Notes under the pieces: model-generated
The model's database searches: none
The model's input: only the letters and a program-made list of their open reading frames with translations
What the model was told of the DNA's origin: nothing
NCBI RefSeq assembly: GCF_004358755.1
Contig: NZ_SMZY01000004.1
Span: 124,001-188,000, forward strand
Origin: Peribacillus frigoritolerans
GTDB lineage: Bacteria > Bacillota > Bacilli > Bacillales > Bacillaceae
Reading direction: 5' to 3'
DNA: 64,000 bases
Translations under genes and position numbers: made by a program
In this document: one piece after another, positions 35,986 to 44,207 of the stretch
Layout of the letters: the number at the start of each line of letters is the position of its first letter
How positions within the stretch are numbered: position 1 is the first letter of the stretch

Positions 35986-37708
35986 TCTGCAGGGCCTCCT
36001 CTCCAAACTGGGATTCATAGATCCGCTGATACAGCGAAGATTTTTCCATTAATTCAAGATGAGAACCATATGCCAGAATTTCCCCTTCATCCAGCAAGAG
36101 GATCTTGCTGGCTTCCATTGCTGTGCTGATTTTTTGTGTAATAATAAAAATCGTGCTGTTATATGTTTTTAGCTTTTTTAATAGATTTGCCTCTGTTGCT
36201 AAATCAAGAGCGCTTGTGCTGTCATCAAGCAGAAGAATTTTAGGCTTGCGGACAAGTGCTCTTGCTATCGAAAGTCTTTGTTTTTGACCTCCGGAAAGAT
36301 TGACTCCTTTTTGACCGACTCTTGTATCATAGCCATCAGGGAGTCTTTCAATGGTTTCATGAATCTGTGCATTTATGGCCGCTTCCTTTATATCTTCAAA
36401 TGATGCTCCTTCTTTACCCCAAGCAATATTCTCTCTGATCGATCCTGTGAATAAAAGAGACTCCTGCGGAACAAAACCAATTTGTCCCCTCAGACTTTCA
36501 AGCTTCATATCCAGTAGGTTCTTACCACCAATGTAAATCTCCCCGCCAGACACATCATAAAGCCTTGGTATCAGATTGAAAATGGACGATTTCCCTGAGC
36601 CCGTTGCACCAAGCAGGGCAATCGTCTCACCTGCATTCACAGTAAAGGAGAGGTTATTCAGAACAGCCGTATTCGTTCCCGGATAAGTAAAAGAAACGGA
36701 TTTAAATTCAATTTCTCCTTTTTCAATCACACTTGTTTCTTCTGCGTCAAGCGAATCAGTCAAATCAGCTTCTGTATCTAAAACCTCATTAATGCGTCCG
36801 GCTGAGGCTTTTGCACGTGAAAAAGCCATGATGATAAAAGAAAAAATGGATAAAACAGAGGATATTCGCAGCGCATAGTTTACAATCGCCACTACTTCCC
36901 CAACCTTTGCATCCCCTGTGCCGACATTGATGCTGCCAAACCACAGAATGGCGAGGATACTGATATTCATGACTAATAATAAGACAGGCATGGCAATTTC
37001 CATCAGCCTTAGTGCTGAAACGGTCCCACTTTTCAACTCTTCATTTGCTTGTGTAAATCTTGAGACTTCATAGTTTCTTCTCAAAAATGCCTTAATAATC
37101 CGCATTCCAGTCAGGTTCTCCTGCATGACACCGTTAACAGAATCAAGCCGGTCCTGAACAGCTTTGAACAGGCCGCTGCCTTTTTTCATCATCCATACTA
37201 GAAATCCTATTAAAAGGGGAATCGAAATTAAGAGAATGAGGGCCAGTTTAAAATTGACGATTAGAGCCATGATTGTTCCCCCTACTATTAAAAGGGGCGC
37301 ACGGAGCATGATCCGCAGGCTCATAAAGATCGTATTCTGAAGCTGCGTCACGTCATTTGTCATCCTCGTAATCAGAGATGAAGTAGGAAACAGGCTGAAA
37401 TTTGCAAAAGAAAAGGACTGAACCTTCTCAAATAAACCTTTGCGTACATCATATCCGAAGCTCTGACTGACATGAGCCGCATAAAAGGAATTTGTCACAC
37501 CAGCAGCAAATGCCGCAATGGAAATCCCGACCATGACGCTTCCCCAATAGATGACAACAGATAAGTCATTTTTCAAGATGCCATCATCAATTATTTTCGC
37601 CATTAACAGCGGATGCAGCAGCTCTACCCCAAGCTCAATCAGCATCAGGGTCAGGGCTACACCCATCGCAAGACGGTAAGGCTTTAGCAAAGAAAATACT
37701 TTCGACAT
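35966..37708 (-). CDS. yfiB: ABC exporter subunit, YfiB-like, with degenerate ATP site
   Basis: A 580-residue half-transporter: six membrane helices then an ATPase. Walker A is GATGSGKSS and the signature LSGGQKQR is canonical, but Walker B ends LLLDDSTSALD, with Asp in place of the catalytic Glu, and the switch His is replaced by Gln (IITQKIS). These changes mark the non-hydrolysing site of heterodimeric exporters such as TM287/288. ATG 37708 follows GGAGG by 7 bases; the longer reading lacks support. Co-transcribed with yfiC. Confidence 0.87.
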   Translation of the reverse strand: MSKVFSLLKPYRLAMGVALTLMLIELGVELLHPLLMAKIIDDGILKNDLSVVIYWGSVMVGISIAAFAAGVTNSFYAAHVSQSFGYDVRKGLFEKVQSFSFANFSLFPTSSLITRMTNDVTQLQNTIFMSLRIMLRAPLLIVGGTIMALIVNFKLALILLISIPLLIGFLVWMMKKGSGLFKAVQDRLDSVNGVMQENLTGMRIIKAFLRRNYEVSRFTQANEELKSGTVSALRLMEIAMPVLLLVMNISILAILWFGSINVGTGDAKVGEVVAIVNYALRISSVLSIFSFIIMAFSRAKASAGRINEVLDTEADLTDSLDAEETSVIEKGEIEFKSVSFTYPGTNTAVLNNLSFTVNAGETIALLGATGSGKSSIFNLIPRLYDVSGGEIYIGGKNLLDMKLESLRGQIGFVPQESLLFTGSIRENIAWGKEGASFEDIKEAAINAQIHETIERLPDGYDTRVGQKGVNLSGGQKQRLSIARALVRKPKILLLDDSTSALDLATEANLLKKLKTYNSTIFIITQKISTAMEASKILLLDEGEILAYGSHLELMEKSSLYQRIYESQFGEEALQNVQRAK

Positions 37709-37844
37709 ACGGCATCCTCCAAACATTGCATCATCTATGTACATATTTAGCCAGACTAATATCTTGAATTTTATTTATTCTATCATACTCTTTATTGGTT
37801 AAAATTTGAATATTTAGATTTTCACCCTTGTTGTTTCCGTATCT

Positions 37845-37872
37845 AAAAAAGATACGCCGGCATGAGCGTATC
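37845..37872 (-). terminator. Terminator after the NAD(P)-binding protein gene
   Basis: GATACGC-tcatgccg-GCGTATC on the minus strand followed by six T. Confidence 0.85.
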
Positions 37873-37874
37873 CA

Positions 37875-38495
37875 TTAGTAGGCAAGACCTGCTGATGTAT
37901 GAATAAAACTCTTTTGAATCCAAGCCTTCACTAAGAAATGAGCAACATCCGCTCTGGCTATTTTCCTTCCCCCTTCAGGAATCCCCTCCTGCGCGATCCG
38001 ATAGTTTTTTGTCAAGGGTCCATCAATAAGCTGCATTGGCCTTGCAACCGTCCAGTCAAACTCGCTTTCCCGAATTCTTCTTACAGCGTCTGCATGATCT
38101 CTTAACACATTTTTCAAAATGACTTTCTGTGTCAGAAAGCCTGTAATGCCCGGGATCTCTTGATGGATGCCTGCAGAGGCAACGTATAAAATCCGGTTAA
38201 CAGAATGTTTTTTCATCCCGGATAAGATATTTTCTGTCATCTCTGTCAATACGGACGACTTTCCTAGACCTTTTCCGCCAAGACAAGAGGCAGCGGCATC
38301 ATGCCCTTTAATTGCAGCTTCTGTTTCTTTTTTATTCAGCGCGTTTCCTTTCACAACAGCAAGACGCTCATGTTCCAGACTGAATGCTTCCGGAGATCGA
38401 ACAAAAGCAGTGACTTCATGTCCCGCAGCAAGCGTCTGGGCAACCATGTGTCTTCCGGTCTTTCCGCCTGCACCAAATATGATCAGCTTCATCAT
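37875..38495 (-). CDS. NAD(P)H-binding atypical short-chain dehydrogenase (NmrA/YwnB-like)
   Basis: A 206-residue protein with a Rossmann N-terminus IIFGAGGKTGRHMVAQTLAAGHEVTAFVR, the GxxGxxG pattern of atypical SDR proteins. YVASAGIHQE occupies the usual Ser region, and VARPMQLIDGP is typical of the NmrA/SDR_a5 group. It lacks a clear YxxxK, so it may be a redox sensor or a reductase of unknown substrate. Monocistronic. Confidence 0.8.
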   Translation of the reverse strand: MMKLIIFGAGGKTGRHMVAQTLAAGHEVTAFVRSPEAFSLEHERLAVVKGNALNKKETEAAIKGHDAAASCLGGKGLGKSSVLTEMTENILSGMKKHSVNRILYVASAGIHQEIPGITGFLTQKVILKNVLRDHADAVRRIRESEFDWTVARPMQLIDGPLTKNYRIAQEGIPEGGRKIARADVAHFLVKAWIQKSFIHTSAGLAY

Positions 38496-38600
38496 GATCC
38501 CACCTGTCTCAGATTCTTACTATCTATTAATCATTTTTATGACCAGTCTGTCAATATTAAGTACTTCACATCGCAGGCTCACAATCTCTTAAGCAACATG

Positions 38601-38629
38601 AAAAGACCTCTTGCCGTTAACAAGAGGTC
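38601..38629 (-). terminator. Terminator after the alanine symporter gene
   Basis: GACCTCTTG-ttaacgg-CAAGAGGTC on the minus strand followed by TTTTC. Confidence 0.82.
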
Positions 38630-38636
38630 CCGCCAT

Positions 38637-40136
38637 TTAAGAATTTAACGTCCGGTCTTTTTTATCCAGCACTGAATCTGTGCCAGGATCTTCATATTTA
38701 TATTCGTGCTCCCAGAAATCTGCATTTTTAATGCCAAGCTTTACTGGATCAAATACTGGATCAAGACCTTGCTTCTTTTGAGCTTCATAATCTTTTAGAG
38801 CGATAAGCGCCGGTTTGGCCAAGATCAGGATGGCAATTAAGTTCAGCCAAACCATGATTCCAAGACCAACGTCCCCTAAAGCCCATGCTAATGATGCAGT
38901 TTTAACAGATCCATAGAATGTCGCTCCAAGGAGTACGACTTTTACGAGGAACATCGGGATTTTATTGCTTTTCCCCCTCGTTAAGTAAGCAATGTTTGTC
39001 TCAGCGATATAGTAATACGCCATGATTGTTGTAAAAGCGAAGAAGAGAAGTGAGATTGCAACAAATCCTGAACCAAATCCTGGAATTGGAATAACCGATT
39101 CTACTGCCGCCTGTGTAAAAACAGGGCCAGGCTCTACTTCAGCTCCAAGTTTATTCGTAATGAACGTTCCATCCGGAGCTTGTGTGTTGTACATGCCAGT
39201 AAATAAAATCATAAACGCTGTAGCTGAACATACGAAAAGAGTATCAATATAAACAGAGAAAGCTTGAACTAAGCCTTGCTTTGCAGGATGCGAAACTTCA
39301 GCTGCAGCAGCTGGGTGAGGTCCTGTACCCTGTCCAGCTTCATTTGAGTAGATTCCACGCTTAACTCCCCAAGCAATCGCCATCCCAACGATTCCGCCAA
39401 ATGCAGAATCCAGTGCAAATGCACTTTTAAAAATAAGGGCAATAACTGCAGGCAGCTCAGAAATATTAAAAGCAATAATAACAAGAGCAACCAGGATGTA
39501 GCCAAGCGCCATAAATGGCACTACTACCTGTGCTACATTTGCAATCCTCTTAACTCCGCCAAAAATAATAAGTGCTAAAACAATGATAAGTCCTAAACCA
39601 GTAATAACAGGGCTTAAACCAAATGCATTATCAAGGCCAAGTGCAATGGAGTTCGCTTGAACACCAGGCATCAGCAAGCTCATCGCAAGTAAAGCAGCGA
39701 ATGCAAAAATAATGCCGTACCATTTCCATCCAGTTCCTTTTTCAATATAATAAGCCGGACCCCCGCGGTATTGTCCGTCCTGTTTTACTTTATAAATCTG
39801 AGCCAATGTTGATTCAATATAAGCACTTGAAGCTCCAATGAAGGCAATGGCCCACATCCAAAATACTGCTCCTGGTCCGCCGAAGCCGATCGCAGTGGCA
39901 ACACCAGCGATATTCCCTGTACCTACACGTCCTGATAACGCAATGGATAATGCCTGAAAAGAAGAAACTCCTGCTTCAGAGCTTTTCCCCTGAAACATCA
40001 GCAGCACCATATCTTTGATATGACGCACTTGCATAAATCGGGTCAAGATGGAGAAAAGCAAACCTACAGCCAAACAAATGTAAATAACGGGCGTGCTCCA
40101 AAGAACACTATTTAAGCTATTAACAAACGCCTCCAA
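38637..40136 (-). CDS. Alanine/glycine:sodium symporter (AGCS family)
   Basis: A 499-residue permease with about 11 helices. The family signature is clear: GRVGTGNIAGVATAIGFGGP near helix 3, then AYIESTLAQIYK and GVKRGIYSNEAGQGTGPHPAAA. AGCS proteins import alanine, glycine or glutamine with sodium; B. subtilis has AlsT, GlnT and YrbD in this family and I cannot say which is the orthologue. The hydrophilic C-terminus is about 45 residues. Monocistronic. Confidence 0.92.
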   Translation of the reverse strand: MEAFVNSLNSVLWSTPVIYICLAVGLLFSILTRFMQVRHIKDMVLLMFQGKSSEAGVSSFQALSIALSGRVGTGNIAGVATAIGFGGPGAVFWMWAIAFIGASSAYIESTLAQIYKVKQDGQYRGGPAYYIEKGTGWKWYGIIFAFAALLAMSLLMPGVQANSIALGLDNAFGLSPVITGLGLIIVLALIIFGGVKRIANVAQVVVPFMALGYILVALVIIAFNISELPAVIALIFKSAFALDSAFGGIVGMAIAWGVKRGIYSNEAGQGTGPHPAAAAEVSHPAKQGLVQAFSVYIDTLFVCSATAFMILFTGMYNTQAPDGTFITNKLGAEVEPGPVFTQAAVESVIPIPGFGSGFVAISLLFFAFTTIMAYYYIAETNIAYLTRGKSNKIPMFLVKVVLLGATFYGSVKTASLAWALGDVGLGIMVWLNLIAILILAKPALIALKDYEAQKKQGLDPVFDPVKLGIKNADFWEHEYKYEDPGTDSVLDKKDRTLNS

Positions 40137-40317
40137 TAAAAATCCCCCTCATAATACTGAATTTTCTTTCTTTTTAGATTATAAGGGATAAGTCATAACT
40201 GCACAATCACTATTTTGATAGAATATGTGCCATTGGTCGCGTTAAAAAAGGTTGAAAACGCAAACAACCCATATACAGCGGTTCTTTTTTCTTACATTCT
40301 ATGTTAAAAAAAGTGAC

Positions 40318-40470
40318 ATAAGAAAAGCGCAAGTGCCCGTTTAGCGCGGGCATGACAGATAAGGATCCGCCAGTAAAAGCGCTTTTTGCCAATACTTACG
40401 GATCCGTTCTGACCGAGGAGCCTGAGCGATTCCGCTCGCCATCGAAGCGCAAAATTTTATACTTTCTTAT
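40318..40470. repeat. Structured intergenic repeat-like element
   Basis: About 150 bases with several nested dyads: TGCCCG/CGGGCA (40334-40353), GGATCCG/CGGATCC (40364-40406), a central AAAGCGCTTT palindrome and GAGCG/CGCTC (40430-40444). The ends share AAGCGCAA. Its composition differs from the AT-rich flanks, and it resembles dispersed intergenic elements seen in Bacillaceae genomes. It fills most of the 354-base gap upstream of the symporter gene. Confidence 0.5.
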
Positions 40471-40484
40471 CTTTTAAAGAAAGA

Positions 40485-40503
40485 ATGCGCCTAAAAAGGC
40501 ACA
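40485..40503 (-). terminator. Weak terminator at the end of the glycerophosphodiesterase gene
   Basis: TGTGCCT-tttt-AGGCGCA (minus strand) followed by TTCTTTCTTT, overlapping the last codons. Confidence 0.45.
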
Positions 40504-41234
40504 CTCTTATTCTCTAAAAACATTTCCGGGTAGTCAGTAATAAGCGCGGAAACACCCGATCTGGCCAAAGCCTCCAGTTTTTCAGTCTGATTTACTGTAA
40601 ACACTCTAAGAGGATATCCTGCATCAATAACTCTCTTTCCAGCAGCTGAAATGGCAAAAGAAGCTTCAGAGTGGAGAGCATTAGCGCGAACCTTCCTTGC
40701 TTCTTCAATGATGTTAGATGGGATTCCTTCGAATAAAAGGGCCGTTTGAATGCTGTTGTCCAACTCTCGTATTTTCCCCATGCTTTTAAATTGGAAGGAT
40801 GAGAGAATGACTGAGTCCGCCATTCCAGACCGCCAAATACATTCAAGCACCTTTTCTTCCATCCCTTCATAGAGGAGGACATCATTTTTCAGTTCAATAT
40901 TTACTTTCATTTCAGGACGGCTCGTTTTGATTAAATCTAAAACATCCTGTAAAGACGGGATCATTTGCCGAGAATACTTGGGATGAAACCAGCTGCCTGC
41001 ATCAAACAGCTTTAATTGTTTGTACCTGAAGTCTTTAACAAATCCAATCCCATTCGTTGTCCGGTCAATACGTTCATCATGTATGACAACAACTTCTCCG
41101 TCCTTTGTCAACTGCACATCAAGCTCAATGCCATCCGCTCCAATTTCACACGATGCTTCAAATGCAGCCAATGTGTTCTCCGGATACTCTCCGCTGCATC
41201 CCCTGTGTGCATATATTTCAACTCGTTTACTCAT
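40491..41234 (-). CDS. Glycerophosphodiester phosphodiesterase
   Basis: A 247-residue GDPD-family enzyme without a signal peptide, so cytoplasmic, unlike secreted GlpQ. AHRGCSGEYPENTLAAFE holds the first catalytic His; GIELDVQLTKDGEVVVIHDERIDRTTNG gives the metal-binding Glu and Asp and the second His. It would split glycerophosphodiesters into glycerol-3-phosphate and an alcohol. A broken glpP lies directly upstream, a pairing that suggests the gene was once under glycerol-3-phosphate antitermination control. Confidence 0.9.
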   Translation of the reverse strand: MSKRVEIYAHRGCSGEYPENTLAAFEASCEIGADGIELDVQLTKDGEVVVIHDERIDRTTNGIGFVKDFRYKQLKLFDAGSWFHPKYSRQMIPSLQDVLDLIKTSRPEMKVNIELKNDVLLYEGMEEKVLECIWRSGMADSVILSSFQFKSMGKIRELDNSIQTALLFEGIPSNIIEEARKVRANALHSEASFAISAAGKRVIDAGYPLRVFTVNQTEKLEALARSGVSALITDYPEMFLENKSVPF

Positions 41235-41287
41235 GGCTTCCTACTCCTTTCTATGATGTTACTCTAAGATTCTTTCAAAATAGGAAC

Positions 41288-41316
41288 TGACGAATCTCGA
41301 GGAGAGTGATTCGTCA
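41288..41316 (-). other. Hairpin between glpP remnant and glycerophosphodiesterase gene
   Basis: TGACGAATC and GATTCGTCA form a perfect 9-bp stem with an 11-base loop, 55 bases before the phosphodiesterase start. There is only a short T stretch after it (CCTATTTT). It could be the leader terminator on which GlpP acted, or a remnant of one. Confidence 0.45.
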
Positions 41317-41774
41317 GCTCCCTGTATTATTTCCCTTGTTTCTTTCCTGCTGTTTCAAGAGCATCACTTCAAGTGCGTGCGGCTGGATTTCATTTACGGT
41401 TTTCAGTCCATTTGCAACAGCATCCGTATCGATGAGAAAGAGCCTCTGGATGGCAAGCGGCCTTCATTTTTGGCAAATTGAATAAGGGAACTCTTTGTTG
41501 TGACGATTCCAGTGGGCTTCACAAATTTCGCAATGAACTTCAGACCTTCACGGTCATAGCTGATGCCAGGTATCTTTTCCAAGTGTAAAAAAACGTGACG
41601 ATCATGCTTTTTCAGCAAATCAACATACCGCTTGATCAAACTTATATTGCCCATGAGCAAAAACGCGGACTGAATATCCGTTTCCATAAACCTGTCAAAG
41701 CTTTTCGGATCTTTTATTGCAGCAATCAGCCGGTCTTCATGCAGACGCTTTATGAATTCCTGGTGGGTATCCAT
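41314..41774 (-). pseudogene. glpP: Frameshifted and truncated glpP (glycerol-3-phosphate-responsive antiterminator)
   Basis: The first 107 codons or so match GlpP: RLIAAIKDPKSFDRFMETDI, then VFLHLEKIPGISYDREGLKFIAKFVKPTGIVTTKSSLIQFAKNEGR. The frame then shifts near 41450: the expected AIQRLFLIDTDAVANGLKTV continues in another frame to a TGA at 41314, ending after LEVMLLKQQE. The remaining third of the roughly 190-residue protein, with its phosphate-binding region, is missing. So the gene has both a frameshift and a C-terminal loss and is probably inactive. Confidence 0.78.
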
Positions 41775-41795
41775 GGCTGTTTCAGCCCCTTATAT

Positions 41796-41855
41796 AAAAA
41801 TAAAAACCATAAAAAAACTTGGGCTTTATCTATCACCTATGTTTTTTTATGGTTT
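41796..41855 (-). terminator. Long inverted repeat acting as terminator
   Basis: AAACCATAAAAAAAC (41804-41818) and GTTTTTTTATGGTTT (41841-41855) form a perfect 15-bp stem around 22 bases. On the minus strand it is followed by TTATTTTTATAT, so it ends transcription coming from above 41880. Confidence 0.65.
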
Positions 41856-41879
41856 CTCAATATCTCAACCTGGTTATAT

Positions 41880-42083
41880 TCACTTGTCCTTCACGAGTTT
41901 CATCATACCTCCCCAAAGTAAACCCAGTATGAAGGTAATGTAGATTAATATGAAGGAAATGTTAGGGATTTGTAAAAAAAAAAGAAATCGTTCAGCAGAA
42001 TCTGCCTTGGGAATTGGCGGATTGGGGATCAGTGCGGTTGCAGGATGCTCTTGCAGGAATGCTGCATTGTTTTGGTTGCTCAA
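41880..42083 (-). other. Short open frame ending in a membrane helix (uncertain gene or remnant)
   Basis: A frame of 67 codons from a TTG at 42083 with no ribosome site. The last 30 residues (NISFILIYITFILGLLWGGM) look like a real membrane helix, while the first 38 are Pro/Ala-rich and unlike a protein. A ten-base T tract (minus strand) at the junction is a likely frameshift point. The terminator just after it argues that some gene did end here. I do not recognise it. The surrounding gap 42084-42369 holds only a terminator and a 27-codon frame (42253-42336) with no ribosome site. Confidence 0.3.
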
Positions 42084-42195
42084 AGCGGGTGTATGGGTGC
42101 CTATACAGGTCTTCTTCTTTGGTTTAGGGTAATCATACCTTGTCTATAATTCCTCCCATCAGCAAGCACTGCTCCAAGATTCTTTTCCAAGAACC

Positions 42196-42236
42196 ACAAA
42201 AAAAAGGATACCAATTTCGTTGCAATTGGTATCCTT
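42196..42236 (-). terminator. Terminator after the threonine/serine exporter genes
   Basis: AAGGATACCAATT and AATTGGTATCCTT form a perfect 13-bp stem around 7 bases; on the minus strand it runs into eight T. Confidence 0.88.
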
Positions 42237-42369
42237 ATCATTCTATACTGAACTATTTCAACGCACACTCTTTAGATACTCTGCCAATCTCATCTAAGTG
42301 CTTCTGACTGAGCTTATAAGCGAGCGTGCCTATCATGGTGTTTTTTTGAAGCTCATGTCAATCCCCCGT

Positions 42370-42816
42370 TTACTTAACCTTTGTACGAAGCTGAGATCTT
42401 CTAATGACTTGATTAATCACTTCAGAAAAAATAAGTCCGATCGCGATGGAACCTGAAATCATAAAAGCTTTTGCAGCTAATGTAATCGCGGTATTATAGT
42501 CATTCTCAACGAAATTCCTCATTGCGTCATATGCCATTCCCCCAGGAACCAATGGAATAATGCCGGCTACGCTGAAAATAATAATCGGAGTTTTATAGAT
42601 TTTTGCAAAAACCTGACTTGTAACGGCTACAAAAACAGCAGCAACAACAGTAGCTGGAACTGCGTCTAGTCCATAGCCAACCAATGATATGTAAATCAGC
42701 CACCCGCACATCCCCACCAATCCGCATTTTATAAGGGAGGGTTTTGGGGCCTGAAAAATAATACCGAATGCAGCTGTAGATATAAAGCTTGTCACCAGCT
42801 GTCCAAGTATCCACAT
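42370..42816 (-). CDS. Threonine/serine exporter family, YjjB-like subunit
   Basis: A 148-residue membrane protein with about four or five helices, corresponding to the C-terminal half of ThrE (ThrE_2, YjjB). FSVAGIIPLVPGGMAYDAMRNFVE is the family motif. ThrE proteins export threonine, serine or, in some bacteria, succinate. It starts 18 bases after the partner gene. A strong terminator lies about 130 bases downstream. Confidence 0.85.
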   Translation of the reverse strand: MWILGQLVTSFISTAAFGIIFQAPKPSLIKCGLVGMCGWLIYISLVGYGLDAVPATVVAAVFVAVTSQVFAKIYKTPIIIFSVAGIIPLVPGGMAYDAMRNFVENDYNTAITLAAKAFMISGSIAIGLIFSEVINQVIRRSQLRTKVK

Positions 42817-42834
42817 GACTCAATCTCTCCTGTC

Positions 42835-43596
42835 TTAAAATAGTAAAAAAACAACGGCAATCCCAGAGCCGATGGCAAATGCAGTTAAAAATGCTTCCGC
42901 TCCTTTTGAAAGTCCCGATATTAAATGGCCAGCCATTAAATCCCTGACTGCATTTGTAAGAAGAAGACCCGGAACTAAAGGCATGACAGACCCAATTATG
43001 ACTTTATCCATCTCTGTCCCGAGGCCGGTCATTACAAATAAATAAGCAAGAAGACCAATAAGAAAGGATGCCAGAAATTCCGAGAAGAATTTGATTGGCA
43101 CCAGGCGATGAAAATAGATAACAGCCATAAAACCGAGCCCGCCTGCTAAAACCGCGGGGAAGAAATCAGACCACTGCCCCTGAAACATAATCAGAAAGCA
43201 GCCGCTTGCAATCGCTGCTGCTATTACCTGTAAAGCAAGAGAGTATGTAGACTTTGCATCCTCAATCTCTTTTAACAGATCATAAGCTTCATCTACATTT
43301 AATTCGCCATTGCTTATTTTTCTTGAAATGGCATTTACATTCGTCACCTTATCTAAATCCGTTGTCCGTTCCATAATCCGAATTAACTTCGTCTTTGTCG
43401 GCTGATCAGACTCAATCGAAAAAATAATGCCTGTCGGGGTTACATAACTATGCGAATCTTTCACACCGTAAGATGCAGCAATCCGCATCATCGTATCTTC
43501 GACCCGGTACGTTTCAGCTCCGCTGATCAGCATGATTTTTCCGGCAAGCAGACAAACCTCCATGATCTCATATGAATAATTTTGCTGAATCTTCAT
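42835..43596 (-). CDS. Threonine/serine exporter family, YjjP-like subunit
   Basis: A 253-residue protein with an N-terminal cytoplasmic domain (about 1-115, with GAETYRVEDTMMRIAASYG and TPTGIIFSIES) and about five membrane helices. IIGSVMPLVPGLLLTNAVRDLMAGH mirrors the motif of its partner. This is the split ThrE arrangement (YjjP plus YjjB). A probable promoter and a GGAGAG ribosome site precede it. Confidence 0.87.
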   Translation of the reverse strand: MKIQQNYSYEIMEVCLLAGKIMLISGAETYRVEDTMMRIAASYGVKDSHSYVTPTGIIFSIESDQPTKTKLIRIMERTTDLDKVTNVNAISRKISNGELNVDEAYDLLKEIEDAKSTYSLALQVIAAAIASGCFLIMFQGQWSDFFPAVLAGGLGFMAVIYFHRLVPIKFFSEFLASFLIGLLAYLFVMTGLGTEMDKVIIGSVMPLVPGLLLTNAVRDLMAGHLISGLSKGAEAFLTAFAIGSGIAVVFLLF

Positions 43597-43662
43597 CTGT
43601 ATGTTCTCTCCAATAGCTTGATATTCCCCTTCAAGTCAGGATTTGTGTTTGTGGTTTGTTTC

Positions 43663-43691
43663 AGTTTATATGAGTTTTGGGGGATTATCAA
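43663..43691 (-). promoter_or_regulatory. Probable sigma-A promoter of the exporter genes
   Basis: Minus strand: TTGATA (43691-43686), 17-base spacer, TAAACT (43668-43663), about 65 bases before the start codon. Confidence 0.55.
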
Positions 43692-43853
43692 TTTCCATGA
43701 TAAAAAACCCTATCGCGTCAGCAAAAGGGGATTTATAGCCAAAAAGATTTTTGAGGATATAAACGAAAACTTCGGAAGTTCGCGGGGAAGAATAGATTGG
43801 ATAAAATGGCGGATGATTTAGGAATTAATGGAATCCAGGGATAAATCATGTTT

Positions 43854-44168
43854 TTATTTATTTTTCAGCATTCTAATCGTAATAAATTCTTCAAATTGAT
43901 CCTTCGTTAAGCCTGTATCTATCGCTTTTTTCAGGAGATATAACCACTCTGAGTCGATATTCTCAGCAGTTTCATTCTCACTTAAGATGGTAAGGAGAGG
44001 TACATCCAATCCCTCAGCTATCTTCTCCAGAATGTGAATAGAGGGGTTGGATTTAATATTTCTTTCAATGGAACTTATATAGGACTTTGCCACACCGGTT
44101 ATAGCCGCTAACTCAGATATAGACAGATCTTTTTCTTGTCGAAGCCTTTTTACTCTCTCCCCAATCAA
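43854..44168 (-). CDS. sinR: SinR-family biofilm repressor
   Basis: A 104-residue DNA-binding protein. The N-terminal helix-turn-helix (DLSISELAAITGVAKSYISSIERN) and the following PSIHILEKIAEGLDV closely match B. subtilis SinR. The C-terminal multimerisation part (DSEWLYLLKKAIDTGLTKDQFEEF) matches the SinR/SinI interaction domain. I chose TTG at 44168, which follows GAAGGTG by 7 bases and aligns with the SinR start; the TTG at 44186 is inside the ribosome site region. It begins 39 bases after the acyltransferase gene, so it is the last gene of the exopolysaccharide operon. No sinI lies beside it. Confidence 0.85.
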   Translation of the reverse strand: MIGERVKRLRQEKDLSISELAAITGVAKSYISSIERNIKSNPSIHILEKIAEGLDVPLLTILSENETAENIDSEWLYLLKKAIDTGLTKDQFEEFITIRMLKNK

Positions 44169-44207
44169 TTTAAACACCTTCTTCAAGTATATATTTCTTT
44201 ATACAAC

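Noticed and set aside
38167-38592. 141-codon plus-strand open frame
   Set aside because: Antisense to the NAD(P)-binding protein gene, Pro/Ser-rich, no ribosome site.
41950-42132. 60-codon plus-strand hydrophobic frame
   Set aside because: No ribosome site and no terminator on this strand; the local terminators serve the minus strand.
43582-43821. 79-codon plus-strand frame in the gap before the threonine/serine exporter genes
   Set aside because: No ribosome site, no family resemblance, and it overlaps the probable minus-strand promoter at 43663-43691.
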